A stretch of DNA of 64,000 bases from assembly GCA_963995525.1 (NCBI GenBank), contig OZ023210.1, positions 23,551,021-23,615,020 of the forward strand, given 5' to 3'. The notes beneath the pieces are model-generated. The model made no database searches. It saw only the letters and a program-made list of their open reading frames with translations, and was not told where the DNA came from. A program made the translations under genes and the position numbers. Source of the DNA: Escarpia spicata. Taxonomy: Eukaryota; Annelida; Polychaeta; Sabellida; Siboglinidae. Shown piece by piece: positions 33,573 to 47,277 of this stretch (positions are counted from its first letter, which is position 1; each line of letters opens with the position of its first letter).

Positions 33573-34469
33573 ACGGTAACAGTCAACGGAACAGTACCAG
33601 TCAACGGTACAGTACCAGTCAACGGTACAGTACCAGTCAACGGTACAGTACCAGTCAACGGTACAGTACCAGTCAACGGTACAGTACCAGTCAACGGTAC
33701 AGTAACAGTAAACGGTACAGTACCAGTCAACGGTACAGTAACAGTAAACGGTACAGTAACAGTCAACGGTACAGTAACAGTCAACGGTACAGTAACAGTC
33801 AACGGTACAGTAACAGTCAACGATACAGTAACAGTCAACGGTACAGTAACAGTCAACGGTACAGTAACAGTCAACGGTACACTGACCGTCAACGGTACAG
33901 TAACAGTCAACGGTTCAGTAACAGTAAACGGTACAGTAACAGTCAACGGTACAGTAACCGTAAACAGTACAGTAACAGTCAACGGTTCAGTAACAGTAAA
34001 CGGTACAGTAACAGTCAACGGTACAGTAACAATAAACGGTACAGTAACAGTCAACGGTACAGTAACAGTCAACGGTACAGTAACAGTCAACGGTACAGTA
34101 ACAGTCAACGGTACAGTAACAGTCAACGGTACAGTACCAGTCAACGGTACAGTAACAGTCAACGGTTCAGTAACAGTCAACGGTTCAGTAACAGTCAACA
34201 GTACACTGACCGTCAACGGTACAGTAACCGTAAACGGTACAGTAACAGTCAACGGTTCAGTAACAGTCAACAGTACAGTGACCGTCAACGGTACAGTGAC
34301 AGTCAACGGTACAGTGACAGCCAATGGTACAGTAACAGTCAACGGTTCAGTAACAGTCAACGGTACAGTAACAGTCAATAGTTCAGTAACAGTCAATGGT
34401 ACAGTAACAGTTAATGGTACAGTAACAGTCAATGGTTCAGTAACAGTCAATGGTACAGTAACAGTACAA
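33573..34469. repeat. 18-bp minisatellite, about 50 units
   Basis: Units of GGTACAGTAACAGTCAAC over about 897 bp. Left units mostly read GTACCAG, central units GTAACAG, and right units have CAATGG, so variants are sorted along the array. Because 18 is a multiple of three and the unit lacks stops in several frames, long ORFs run on both strands (33569-34381 plus; 33512-34450 minus). Their products would be hexapeptide repeats (SQRYSN; VPLTVT). I see no start context or flanking domains and treat them as non-coding. Confidence 0.95.
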
Positions 34470-35904
34470 TAGCATGCAGTAGTACAGTAATACTCACAGG
34501 TACGTTACCAGTAAATGTTAACGATACAGGGTAACTGTAAACCGTAATGGTATAGTAAGATTCAGTGGTACAGTAACCGCCAATGGTAGAGTAACAGTCA
34601 CTAACAACCGTTGCTGCTGTAGCAACTAACGGCTTAGTAACAGCTAACAATACAGCTATAAACAACGTATCGCAATGCAGCCAACGCATCTCGCTTCCAT
34701 TGAGCGAGTATAGTATTCTTCGTCACCATTACGTAAACATTTTGAGATGTTTAATTCGTCGTTGTATTGTCAGTGCACCCCGATTACCGCATGCTCCACG
34801 TGTATACGCACGTGTACACACGCGCCCGCTCGCCCGCCGCCCGCCCGCCCAAGTTTGCCAAGCAAGACTAGTTACTAAAATAATTATTAACAACAATATA
34901 AAATCTTGTTAGCGAAGCAACTACTCGTGAAACTGGACTGAACATATATCATGGATAATGGGTGATGCGTGTGCGCTCACTTGAACCCATGTGGAATACA
35001 CGTGTTTGCACTCTTGCTCTTTCAATAAATCATCTTTCTGTTGTCAGGCGGTTGAGATGGGTTTATGGCGGCTGGACGTGTATTATCGTGCACACTTACA
35101 CATGCATACATATACACTAGACACATAAGCACGCATACACGCACGCTCACGTAAACGTACGCGCATGCGCACGCACACACACATATTACCATCTATATTA
35201 TCTATTTATCTACTATTCATTTCATGTGTCTAATTTAGGTAACGGTGGACGAAAAGTGTCATACTTTCTTAGATGTCTAGGATCATGAGTCTTGACAGGA
35301 AACTATGTATACGTGTCTATATTGCCGTAATTCCAACAAACAAAATCGACGCCATCGATATTGTAGAAGGCCAAAGTTGACAACTAAAATATTGATGACG
35401 TCGGTCTTTCTTGTTGGAATTATTGTCCAGAGTCTAAAATTAACAACGCCCTTCGTCGGAACATCGACGGTAGAGATGTTATGTATAATAGACATGGTGA
35501 GCACCCGAACACATGCTCTCCGTTTTGGTGGCATCAGTTCTTAAGCAGACGGTGCGAAAGGTTAATTTGACAGTCCGCCGCTCAGGAGACCACAAACGCC
35601 ATCGCCCCGTGATTAGTCGCCAGCGAAATGACCGCCAAGATCACCTCTGTAACGGCCGTATCGGTCGTTCGATCTTGACCACCTCGCTTGACCACCTCGA
35701 CTGACTTGGCCGGACGGTCCGTGCGCGGTCGTTCGTGCGGTCACGTCTCGTTGTGTTTAACCTTAACTCTGACCTCCATGGTTGGGCGTATGACATTCCA
35801 GAGAGTAACAGAACCATATCTTTTGTGGAGTAATTACAATGTATATTAATGATTCCCAACAAGTTAAGATGCTGTTGAAATAATCACGTCTACCAGAGAG
35901 TGAG
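34470..35904. other. Degenerate minisatellite edge, then gene-free DNA
   Basis: The 18-bp array decays through 34470-34660, with words such as GTACAGTAA and GGTACAGTAACCGCCAATGG still visible. Further right are weak CA repeats at 35095-35185 and otherwise unassigned DNA. Confidence 0.5.
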
Positions 35905-36155
35905 GCGCGGTGGTCAAGTGGATAGAATACCAGATTGTCACCGAAGGAAGCGAAGTTCAAATCCCAGTGCCGACAGCCGTTTCGAAACGTGGACGATTTC
36001 GTTCAACTCACGTTGAATGTGTGTTTCGGAAGATGATTTTTAAGCCGTTGGTCCCTTATATTTGGTGTCTATGCCAGGGGAAGTAAAATATCCCGGGAGT
36101 CGAATATCGCACGCAGGGGGTGAGTGTGTAAACTGTAGCGGACTCACTAACATAT
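35905..36155 (+). mobile_element. Second tRNA-derived SINE type
   Basis: It starts GAGGCGCGGTGGTCAAGTGG, a good tRNA-type A box, followed by AAGTTCAAATCCCAGTGCC, a matching B box about 50 bp on. The body (TTAAGCCGTTGGTCCC, CCCGGGAGTCGAATATCGC) is unlike the other SINE family here. The A- and B-box spacing resembles a tRNA gene, but folding into a full tRNA with acceptor stem is not apparent, so it is a retroposon. Confidence 0.65.
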
Positions 36156-36974
36156 AGAAGGAAACGACTGGCAACTAAACCTCTCCTATCTGTTTGGCGT
36201 TAAACATCATAAGTCATGAGTGTAAACGGGGAACTGTCTAATTGGAGGGTGCGACTGAATATCGCGTGATGTAAGAACTGATGTAAACTTTTCATTGCGT
36301 CGATCCATGTCAAAATATGTGTGTACTGATCACTGTTGATCCTCTCGCGTTCAGCAATAAGATACGGATTGCACCGATTGTGTTTCCGTTCAACCACAAT
36401 CGTACACCTCGTTAGGCGATGACGCGGTCTTAATATGTAGACAACATTTTATGACGTCACTTTTAAAGATCATGCCACTTTTGGTTTGGACACGTCAATG
36501 GAAATGGTCAACGAGTGGTTGCGTGAGTTCAGCGACGAGTAGGCTCAAGAGGACTAAGACGTTTTACTCTCCACATCCACCGATCTCTATACATCAAGTT
36601 CAGTGGCCACACCCCACTTTATACAAACAGAATCCTCGTCTTCCTCGTCGACTTTATGATTCTGTTTGTGCTCAAAACGATGATCATGTCGATGTTCATT
36701 GGAAATATTATATGTATTTGTAGATCGCTTAATAGCCAACTGCGCGGGAAGAACTCGGGATTATATGCATGTTAAATCAAATCAACTATATATAGACACA
36801 ACATTTCTTTAAAAAAAAACAGGGCAGTAGCCAAATAACAAATATGGATTCCAATAGTGAATATAGTGCTCGAAATATATTACAATACATAATAAAGGTT
36901 TACTTTTGATAGGTTCATTAATGGCGTCACAACAATGCTGACATAATTATGCTGTTGTGACTTCATGCGAACAG
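36156..36974. other. No gene seen
   Basis: AT-rich spacer before the third LINE copy. ORF 36451-36723 is not recognised. Confidence 0.4.
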
Positions 36975-39391
36975 GATCTAACAAGATTTAACAAGATTGC
37001 CACCCGGAGAATTTAACTCTAGGTAGCAGGTGGACAAGGAAGCCAGTTGGCTTATCGAGAGTCCAACCCTTTTATTTACATGTATCCAGCCCTTCTGAGG
37101 TATGTGTCGATTTTATTTTTAAACATATTCACACTACTAGCACCCACACAATCAGCAGACAATCTGTTCCATTCAATTACAGTCCTTTGTGAAAATGAAA
37201 ACTTTCTTATATCTAATCTACACTGCTCCTTTACTGATGTGACTTCATGTCCTCTAGTCTTTCTATCTTTCTTAATTCAGAATAATTTTTTTTTATCAAT
37301 ATTTTCATGACCATTCAATATTTTAAACACTTCTATCTCACCTCAGTTTTGGTATCATTTTAGTCGCTCTCCTATGTACTCTTTCTAGCATATCTATGTC
37401 CTTCTTGTGATATGGCCTCCACGCGGTATGGTATGGCCTCCACGCGGTATGGCCTCCACACAATATTCTAAATGATGTCTAACTATGGTCAGCACAGCGG
37501 TATTATTAGTTCTTTTTCCTTATACGCTATATTTCGCCTAATTAATCGAATAAATTGATTTCCCTTTGAAGGTGCAATACCGCACTGCACATAAACCATA
37601 TCAACACTAATGGTTAACCATAAGTCCTTTTCTTTTGTAGTAGTACTCAGTACAGTAGTACCCCCTAATGTATATTCTACACTTTCGTTCCCATGTCCTG
37701 TGTGGAGGCAGTTACATTTCCCAAAATTGAACAACATTTGCCAATTTTCAGACCATTTGATCAACTTGTCAAGATCATCTTGTAATTGCTGTCTATCTCC
37801 ATCACTTTTAATCCTTCTAAACATTTAGTATCATCCGCACATTTCAACACCTTGCTTGTTATGATAAGCCTGACTACGCTTATAGAAACCCATGTTGAGA
37901 TGGGTTTATCAAGTTATATTTCACACAAAAATCCACCATGTGATCTCTAATTAGTCTTTCTAATAATTTGTAAATCACCGATGTTAAACTCACTGGTCTA
38001 TAGTTCTCTGACTTGTTTCTCGAACCTTTTTTAAATAACGGTATACTGTTTGCTTCTTTCCATTCTAAAGGAACCACTCCCTCTTCTAATGACAAATTGA
38101 AAACTGTTGCAAGCTCGATGCTAATTTGTTCTACAATTTCCAATAGTAGTTTGGGCGGAATCCCATCCACTCCAGGTGATTTATTATCCTTCATAGCCCT
38201 CATTTTCTTAGGTACCATTTCCGGGGTTACAATTAACTGTCCTAAATAGTCTGATTCTGCCACCTTGACCTTAGCCTCTGGTACTGGCAGTGAACTAATA
38301 GCTTCCCTGGTAAACACTGAACTAAAGTACTCATTCATTAAGAGTCCCTCTGATATTGTATTTCCAGCACTATCTTCTAGAGAGTCGACCTTATCCTGAA
38401 CTTTCTGTTTGCTTCGAAAATACGCATAAAAACTCTTGCTGTCGTGTGTTATCTTCCAAGTTAATTTCTTTCACAGCTTCTTTTTGAATTTATAATTTCA
38501 GTTGTAGCTTGGCTAAGTGCTTCTTTATAAATGTTGTAGTCTTCATCATTTCCAGTACGTCTATATGACTTCCACATCATTTGTTTGTACTTAATTTTTC
38601 TAATGGCTTCTTTCGATAAGTGTTTCTTTTCGGACCGTTTCCCTTGTTTTTTCAAGGGAACACATTTATCGACGATGCACTCAATTCAGCATTCTATTGC
38701 TGTCTTATTCTTCAGTGTGTTATTCCAGTCTATCTTTGCTAAATATTTCCTCATGTCCTTAGATCGTCCTTTGTGAAAATATCTCCTGTACTGCTTTTTA
38801 CTATTCCTTTCTGATTTTACTTTGACGGTAAAATGCATCCATTGTATATGCCCATGGTTAAATTCCCCCATAATAATACAGTCCCGTTTGCTCACTTCCC
38901 TTATAGCGTTTGTACTTTTTCATTCTCTTCTATGATTATGTTTGGACCAACCGTTAACGTTGAGTTTCCTGTAACTATGTTACACCAAACAGCTTCTTCG
39001 CAATTTGCTTCTCTGTCTAATTTTATTTTATAAGCCCGAATAGATTCTTTAATATATAAAATAACTCCACCTCCCCTTCTTCCTATTCTATCTTTCTTAA
39101 ACATTGCAGCCTGTCAGTCCCAATTCGGCATCTGATATATCGGTGGTTGCCCATGATTCGGTTATACCTAGTATGTGAGGGTCAGTATCTTCTACCATAA
39201 TGTTTAGTTCATTTCTTTTGTTTTCTATACTCCTTGCATTTAAACAAACATATTTATACCCAGCTTCAGAACAGTTTTCCAAACTGTTCCTTGCTGAATT
39301 ATTTTTGCTGTCTTTATCTATGCCTCCAGGTTCACGCTTCTCTGTGAGTCCCCCCTGCGAATCTAGTTTAAATAGATGCACCTGTCCCACT
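36975..39391 (-). mobile_element. CR1/L2-type LINE, copy 3
   Basis: A minus-strand copy of 2.4 kb: ORF2 start, endonuclease, linker, RT beginning, thumb and C-terminal pieces, and the 3' tail repeats at 36975-36998. Only the last few codons of ORF1 remain, so it is 5'-truncated. The RT catalytic block between QHGFL and MFRRIKSDG is deleted at 37825-37880. A local duplication of TATGGCCTCCACGCGG words occurs at 37408-37460. Confidence 0.9.
37489..39390 (-). pseudogene. LINE ORF2, copy 3
   Basis: Fragments in order on the minus strand are YVCLNARSIENKRNEL, HILGITESW, DRIGRRGGGVILYIKES, VTGNSTLTVGPNI (deletion junction), GEFNHGHIQWMHF (deletion junction), RKYLAKIDWNNTLKN, SPGVDGIPPKLL, KKGSRNKSENYRPVSL, SQHGFL, then KLIKWSENWQMLFNFGKC and a degraded thumb region. 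FADD and YLDFQKAFD are lost by deletion, and there are at least five frameshifts. The element is inactive. It is closest to copy 2 because of the shared junctions. Confidence 0.9.
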
Positions 39392-39995
39392 ATCTAGAAA
39401 ATGGATGGATATTAATATTGCGAGATTGGTTCAGGTAAGTTTCGCGAACGATGAAACAATTGTAAAATGATGTCGCTCTGACCACTGCAGATCGTATCAC
39501 ATGAAATATACGCTCTACGGTGCAGGTAATTCATTCATTGATTACACGCATAATGATCCGGTTCACCACGAATTGTTTCCATATGTCCTCTTTAAATACA
39601 CGACACAACCATTAAAACATGTCAAGCTGTGACAGCTGGTTTGACGTGGGTTTAATGTTGATGTAATTGGTTGACGGCGAACGGCGCTCAAACATTTCCA
39701 CGAACTGTTTGTTTAGGCGGCGTTCCAAAGCCATCGATAATCATTGACATGGCGTGTTGTTGAACGGCGCCCAAACAGTTGTTTGAACTGCTAGCTTGGG
39801 TGTGTAACGTAGATATGAATGAATGGCAGTTTATTACACAACAAGAACATAATGCAATTTCACAGTATGGTGTGCTGCTGCTGCTGCTGCTGCTGTTGAA
39901 GGGGCATAGCTTCAAGCCATACGACTAGATAGTCATTAAAGCGGACTGCTCCCGAACGACGACCAACATGATACTGCTTCAACTGTTGTTCATCA
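39392..39995. other. No gene; short CTG run
   Basis: Contains a (CTG)7-like run at 39869-39897. Otherwise unassigned. Confidence 0.5.
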
Positions 39996-40446
39996 TCTTA
40001 CTCACTCACTCACTCACTCGTCCACGCACTGACTGACTGATTGACTGCCTGCCTGACTCACTCACTCACTCACTCGTCCACGCACTGACTGACTGATTGA
40101 CTGACTCACTCACTCACACCCTCACGCACTCATTCACTCACTTATTCACTCACACACTCACTCAATCAATCAATCACCTAATCACCCTCCCACTCACCCA
40201 CCCACTCAATCACCGACTGACCGACTGACTGACTGACTGACTGACTGACTCACTCCCTCCCTCCCTCCCTCCCTCACTCACTCACTCACTCACTCACTCA
40301 CTCACTCACTCACTCACTCACTCACTCACTCACTCACTCACTCCCTCACTCACTCACTCACTCACTCACTCACTCACTCACTCACTCATTCACTCACACA
40401 CTCACTCAATCAATCAATCACTCACCGACCTACTCACTCTTTCACT
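39996..40446. repeat. ACTC/ACTG tetranucleotide microsatellite
   Basis: About 450 bp of CACT units with blocks of GACT, CAAT and CCTC. The purest part is 40273-40400. Confidence 0.95.
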
Positions 40447-40887
40447 CATCTTTGACATAGACAATAGTAGCATGCCGTGGCCAGTCTGCGCCAACTTTCT
40501 TTGACTTCCGCAGCGTGCGGCAGGGTCGGCAGGGACAGACTGGTCCCCTCCATGATGTTATTGTCCCAGTGTGTATTTTGGCGTTCCCGTATTCGTTTGC
40601 CCTCTATGGTCTCGGGCATGATCGTTTTGAAATAGTCTTATGACGAGTGAACTGTCCAACCCTAGAGAATATTCAAAGTCAATGGGATCGGCTGATCGCG
40701 AAAAGCAACCAAAACATTATTAGCTGAATATTTTCTTTGGGCTTAATTCAAAGTTGTTTAGATTGGCTGCGACAAAGTAGCTAATAATAGAGATGTTTGA
40801 TTCAGCAATCAGATGTTTATATTTCAAATACCAAATCTTACAAGTACCAATGATCTCCTTCAATCTGCCTATACCTCTCGCTAGGTA

Positions 40888-41925
<1,038 letters not shown>

Positions 41926-42066
41926 TGTGTGTGCGTGCATGAGTGTGTGTGCTTGTGCGGACGTGCGTGCGGGCGTGGGTGTGTACGTGCTCGTGTGTGG
42001 GCGGGAGCGCGGGCATACGCGTATGTGTGCGTGTGTATGTGTGCGTGTGCGCGTGTGCATGCTTGT
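41926..42066. repeat. GT-rich imperfect microsatellite
   Basis: Alternating GTGTGC, GTGCGG and TGTGTA words. Overlapping minus-strand ORFs in three frames are composition artefacts. Confidence 0.9.
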
Positions 42067-45000
42067 ATTTTGAACAACTAACATACTAGAGTTTGTTCTG
42101 CATCTTTCATACTTGCTCTCTGGGGAGTCAATCTCTCATCATTCATTTTATCTGTGTCCTTCACATTTTATACTACTCGAAAAGACTTTTTTGGTGTTTC
42201 TTCACTTAGTCCTCTTCTCTCTCCATCCGTCCTCATCTCTTATTTACAACCGTCGTTGTTGAATGTCAATTACACCACGCTAGAATACAGGTGTGATTTG
42301 CTCTTGCTTACGCGGACGTGTCAGGCGGCATTGTTCTAGAGAAGTTGTAGGCGGGCTGTCTGAGATTGAGTAAGAATGCACTACATTAATCCAGAAGAGA
42401 AGTGATAATATTATTACGTGCACGAATAACAATTATGGCGGGTTCACTCAGGCAGAAACTGGTGCATATCATAACCTGTAGAGATTACAGCCTCCATCCA
42501 TGGTGTGTCATCGTCAGATGTTAATCCACTTGTCCAATGGTCTAGTCCCTATGGGCAAACTCCGTATATCTAGAAATGGCATTTTGACGAGAAGCTGACC
42601 ATCTCTGATTGTCCTCATTTAACGTGTGCAGCCGTCCCCAAAGCAGTCCTCGAATCGCCTCTTACACTCCAAAGCCACCCGGCACAACTGGAGTGTAAGA
42701 CGCGTACCTTCCAATCTGTACATTTGTCGTAGTGCTTGCCGTGCCTTTTAAAACTGAACTGGGATTTTTGTCTTAAGAATTCCACAGCATCCACGTACCG
42801 TGCCAGTAGTGGCTTGCTTCTCTCTCGTCAGAAAATATTTGTATTGCCTGTTTAATCCTGGTCTGTTCGGTTAGCTGCGATATCAACAGCAGAACCGCCA
42901 GAACTCTGGCTCGCCAGGTAAATCTCTATCCAGCTAGCGCAAAGAGGGTCAAAGACCGAGCCATGTAGACACTGAGTCAATCTGATCACAAAAAGGGAAC
43001 CTTGTGCCGTCTCAAGTACACCAGATCGGTCAGTTGTACCATTCATACACCTATCTGATTACTATTGCCAGCATTCGCATTCACATATTTTTAAACAATG
43101 GTTTTCTTTCCACTGTAACGTAATTGCGGTTCCGTTTCTCTCTAGCAAGATTGTGGTTATAACGCACCGGTTGGACTGAATAGAGCACCGTGAAACCTGA
43201 TTACCTTGATTAGCGGCTTACAGTTTCAACCGCAGTACTTAACGACCATGTCTCTTGTTGCTATATACGGCTATTACCTACGTCATTTCCAGACCTACAT
43301 AATACACCTACAAATAAGTATATTCACCGCAACTTATTTTGCTTCGAAGATATTAGTTTGACATTTATGTCTGCCAATTTTGGCTTCGGTCGTAAGTGGA
43401 TACCAGCCCGTTTGGTGCATAGTTACCCTATGACATACATCATCCCGGGAACACATTTCTCACAAACAGCCGCTAACAAAACTGATTGGATGGTTGAGAT
43501 AGACAGAGAGACAAGAAGACTAAGAGAAGACCAAACAGGGTTTTAGTTAAAATAAATTATAGCCGCTAGAACTAAATTAATATTGGGAGGGCTAAGCTGG
43601 AATTTGAACCCCACCAGCACTGTCGGTCATGACACTGGAAGGCGATTAAGAATTTTTTCGTGGCGAAATTAATAATTCTGGAAGCTCACACCACCGCTTG
43701 AGGCTCACCAAAACACCTTTCAGGCTTACCAAAAACATCGAATTCTATCAAATTGCACCCCTTCCCTAAATACCGAAGGGGCTAATCCTATCTCCAGCGT
43801 CGTGTCGTTGAACTTTACTAAGCACTTTTTCGTTTCTAATAAACAGGCCAGGGCAGAGTTTCCGCAATTGTATTTTGACGTTGTTGATCACTCGATTGCT
43901 CCAAGAGACGCCGAGTGGACCGCTGATATTCAAAAGCCAGCGTACGGTCGACGATGTGGTCAGCAACGTGCAGGTTGTGGCCGCTTCGTCAAATTACGTT
44001 TATGTATTATGAGGACGGCACAAGAAAATACATGCACTTGTTTCCATTGTGGTCTTGGTTTTATCTTCGGAGTTTTCCTTTTCTAGAGTTTGTGAGTCCA
44101 CTGCAGGTTACACATTTCCCCCTGCGTGGGCTCTTCTATGTCCCTGGCGCAGACACCGGGCAGAAGGAACAACAGCTTACACATGGCGTCTCTTCCCAAA
44201 GACACATACATCGTGACGTGAACGGGATTAGTCTCAATTTTATGAGCAATTGTCTCATAAATAATACCTATGATATATATTGTGTATTCGATGAGTACAA
44301 AGTACGTAAAGATGTATGTGACTATGTGAATATCTTCAAGATGTATATTAGTTTGTTGGGGTATGTTTTATTTTTGCACCAATTGTCTTATTTGTCTGTA
44401 CTGTCTCTTTATATTTGAAAGTTTAAACTTAGATATTCGTACGTGCAAACTTTCCTTTTTTCTTCTCTTCTTTGCCTTCTCATTTTTAGCCACAATAGCT
44501 ATGAATATGGATTTCAGTTTGAATTGAACTATTTTACTAATTAATTAATAATTGCTTAATGAATCTAACTTTGTAATATTTAAGTGTGGCTCTCACGACA
44601 GCCACCTTGTGGTCTTAGTGAGAGTCTCCCTGGTCAATACAACAACGTCGTATCTAATGTTCATTCATAACAATATAAATATCGACTGCATTCACGTATT
44701 ACACTAATTACTAATTTCCATTTGTTACAAAAATATACCATGAATGCCTTGACGTTGTCTCTTCGTGTAATTTACTATATTATGTTAATTATTTCCCAAA
44801 TAGGTTACTTGTACCTAAATAAACTTGTTATTTGTAACTAGAATTGACCAAAATAAATATGACATTCTGCGATAACAACATTGGTATCTCTTTAATATAC
44901 CTTCACGTACATAATTTATATAACACTAACGTTTCTCTAACCAAGCATACACTGGTGTAAGCGGATCAACGCGGCGCGCGTTCACCTTACATATTAGTGT

Positions 45001-45424
45001 CGCTTTGCTGCGCATATTTGTCGGGCGGAACATTCAAAACAACCCGCGATGTGGGCTCCTGGATACGAATCTGGGATAAGAAAATATTTGTGGAAAAGAC
45101 GATACATTGGAGGACCGATTCTGCAGTCAAAGGAGGGATTTGTGTCGATTTTAGAGACGAGGCAATCAATGAACATGGCGTCGCCCAACGGTAATTGACG
45201 GATCAGCTAAGTTGCAGTTTGCCTAGTTCACAAGCAACATTCCGCGAGTGACCTCCGTCAAGCTTTTCCTTTGCCAGTAATGTTGATAACGATTACGTAA
45301 ATGAGTTAAGTATTGCGACATGACATCTGCTAGATCAAACACCACCGCACACAGTTGTTATTTTAACAACTTTACCTGATGTTTTTGTCATAAATAAAAT
45401 CGTCTGGTGCCAAAATATCAACAC
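42067..45424. other. Gene-poor interval with unassigned ORFs
   Basis: An 11-bp perfect hairpin stem occurs at 42661-42671/42689-42699 (CTTACACTCCA against TGGAGTGTAAG). Overlapping plus-strand ORFs at 43802-44086 and 43954-44418 (94 and 154 codons) contain no motif I recognise; the second ends in a hydrophobic stretch (SLLGYVLFLHQLSYLSVL). A B-box-like GGTTCAAATTCC on the minus strand near 43600 may be a SINE scrap. Confidence 0.35.
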
Positions 45425-45525
45425 AATTTACGACGGGAAGCACCGGTATCCATTTGTGATGGCTTGGCGGAGCTTTTGCTAGGCAACAGATGGATAGGTC
45501 AACTGTGGAAAGACGAATGCCTGTT
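45425..45525 (-). repeat. Short dispersed repeat R4, copy 3
   Basis: The reverse complement contains GTTGCCTAGCAAAAGCTCCG and CCAAGCCATCACAAATGGAT, matching 8811-8855 in order. Flanks are not conserved. Confidence 0.5.
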
Positions 45526-46443
45526 ACACATATGCTCACCGGTTGCGGTTATCCAGATGATCCAGGAAAAGACAAACACAACAAGAAATGGATTTGTGCA
45601 AGACACATAGTGCCTTTCCGAACGACGGTGTCGCCTTCACTTCCGCAGTTCTAGTATTGTCCATGCACGTTACTAATTGGATACCTACACAATAAAGCCA
45701 TACAAATGTCAGTAATGGTATCCGAGGAATCATGTTGTGTCTGGGTGATATTACTGATTAAAGTTCATTTAATACAGCCGAATTCGCACACGAGTTACAC
45801 ATTTTCCTGCGGCGTGGTTAATGCGTACCGCAGGGCTTACCGGCATTGTACCATGCAACATGGTAATGCATACATCCTGTCTAGATTCAAACATTCATCT
45901 TGTAGGTATCGTCAGAGTGAACCAATTAAGCTATTGTTCCAAAACCAGAATAAAACCATACAGTTACTTTCTATCAGAGTTCGAATTATGTAATATTATA
46001 CCTTTGCGAATTGCATGCAGCAGTAGGAAATGGTGGAATAGTACTACACACAATCGGACACGACATTCAATTACGCATACGCATGCTACTATGCCAGCGT
46101 CGAGTCCGATTACAGTGGAATTCGCAAAGGTGCCACTTGATATTTATTTCACACTTATAATGACTGAATTTAGCCAATGCAAACCCAGTGTTTGGAGATA
46201 CTGTTATCTAGTGCAGCAGCCGGCTGTCATGCGGGTTTAAACAAACACATGACCCAATGATCCAATTTGTCACTGGTTATACAAATTCATTTTGAAAGTG
46301 GTGACCCCTTCATGACTTAATATAATATATTTTGGTTAAAAAGAGTGTGTGATTATGGAATTATTAAATTAAAACTGCACGACTGTATTGCACAGAACAT
46401 ACTGCACACGAGTGCAATCATGAGATTGTGTGTTGTTCAGGTC
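45526..46443. other. No recognisable gene
   Basis: Overlapping plus-strand ORFs 45706-45993 and 45821-46240 have no recognised motif. Confidence 0.4.
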
Positions 46444-46766
46444 ATTAGACGAGTGGTCCGTGGTGTCTATAGGCCTATTACGGGGATACTCCAGTCTACA
46501 CAGCTTTTAATTAAACAAATGACTACAAGTTACAATAACAATGATAAATAAGTGATATGATACACTTAATCCAATGACATAGACCGCAAGAATGTCTGTT
46601 TACCAGTTACATGATTCACTTGAATACAAGTTTATCCATCTAGTGTTTCATGTGACTTATTTATCATTGTTATTGTAACTTCTCATTTGATGGGTTTCAA
46701 TAAAAACTGTGTCGACTGGAGTATCCCCATAGTAGGCCTATAGACACCACGGACCACATGTCTAAT
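46444..46766. mobile_element. Foldback element, about 323 bp
   Basis: Left arm about 46444-46554 and right arm about 46650-46766 are reverse complements. Outer ends are ATTAGAC and GTCTAAT. Inner matches include GTGGTCCGTGGTGTCTATAG, GGGGATACTCCAGTC and GTTACAATAACAATGATAAA, with indels between them. The spacer is about 95 bp. It has no ORF and no obvious target duplication, so it is a MITE-like or foldback element of unknown superfamily. Confidence 0.8.
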
Positions 46767-46864
46767 CTCCGACTCCATTCCCATGACAGAAGGAAAGGTA
46801 TGCCTGCATTGCTGTTCGATATGGGCGCGGTTTTTTACACCGTTAACCATTAGTGTTAATTAAC

Positions 46865-47265
46865 CAACTGCGCAGCCTAGGCACTGCAGGCATTGCACTG
46901 AAAAGGCTGTAGTCATACATAACGAACCGGACTCTGAGAGTACGCATTGGTGGTCATAACACCCAGAGAATGTTGATTTAATCTGGCATCCCAAAAGAGT
47001 CAGTGCTGGGTCCAATTCTCTTCTCCGTCTACACTTTGCTGCCATTGCGTGATATCTTCAGGAAGCATATCATACAATACCACCTGGCGACACTGAACTG
47101 TATGTTGATCTGAATGGAACAAGGGATGGAGAAGCCACTGGTGCGGTTGGTCGCGTCGAGCGATGCATTTAAGAAGCGAGGCGGTTGACGTCTAATCACA
47201 ATATCCTGCTGAACGGCAACAAGACAGAGGCGATTGGTTCTTCACTTAGAACTTGCCTGGATCTT
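46865..47265 (+). pseudogene. LINE reverse transcriptase fragment
   Basis: In the plus strand the reading RTLRVRIGGHNTQRMLI, a stop, then SGIPKESVLGPILFSVYTL and PLRDIFRKHIIQYHLA fits the RT palm region of jockey/CR1-like LINEs: Q(R)V..G..S..., G(V/I)P.GSVLGP.LF..Y..PL, IQYHLYADDTQ. The ADD acids are lost in a short deletion after QYHLA, but YVDLN-like and LLNGNKTEAIGS-like pieces follow in other frames. It is a different family from the LINEs at 11018 and 47278, and meets the latter tail to tail. Confidence 0.7.
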
Positions 47266-47277
47266 CGTTTTTTTTTA

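Noticed and set aside
33512..34450. 312-codon minus-strand repeat protein
   Set aside because: The frame exists only because the 18-bp unit has no stop. The plus strand is open too, and there is no flanking domain or start context.
35905..35980. tRNA gene
   Set aside because: A and B boxes are good, but no complete acceptor stem or cloverleaf is apparent and a SINE body follows directly.
43580..43660. tRNA-like B box on the minus strand
   Set aside because: GGTTCAAATTCC is present, but no SINE body or convincing A box was found.
45407..45690. Possible THAP-type zinc finger (a KKWICARH-like reading)
   Set aside because: The Cys-Cys-Cys-His spacing is not present and the frame is interrupted. 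Part of the segment is the R4 repeat.
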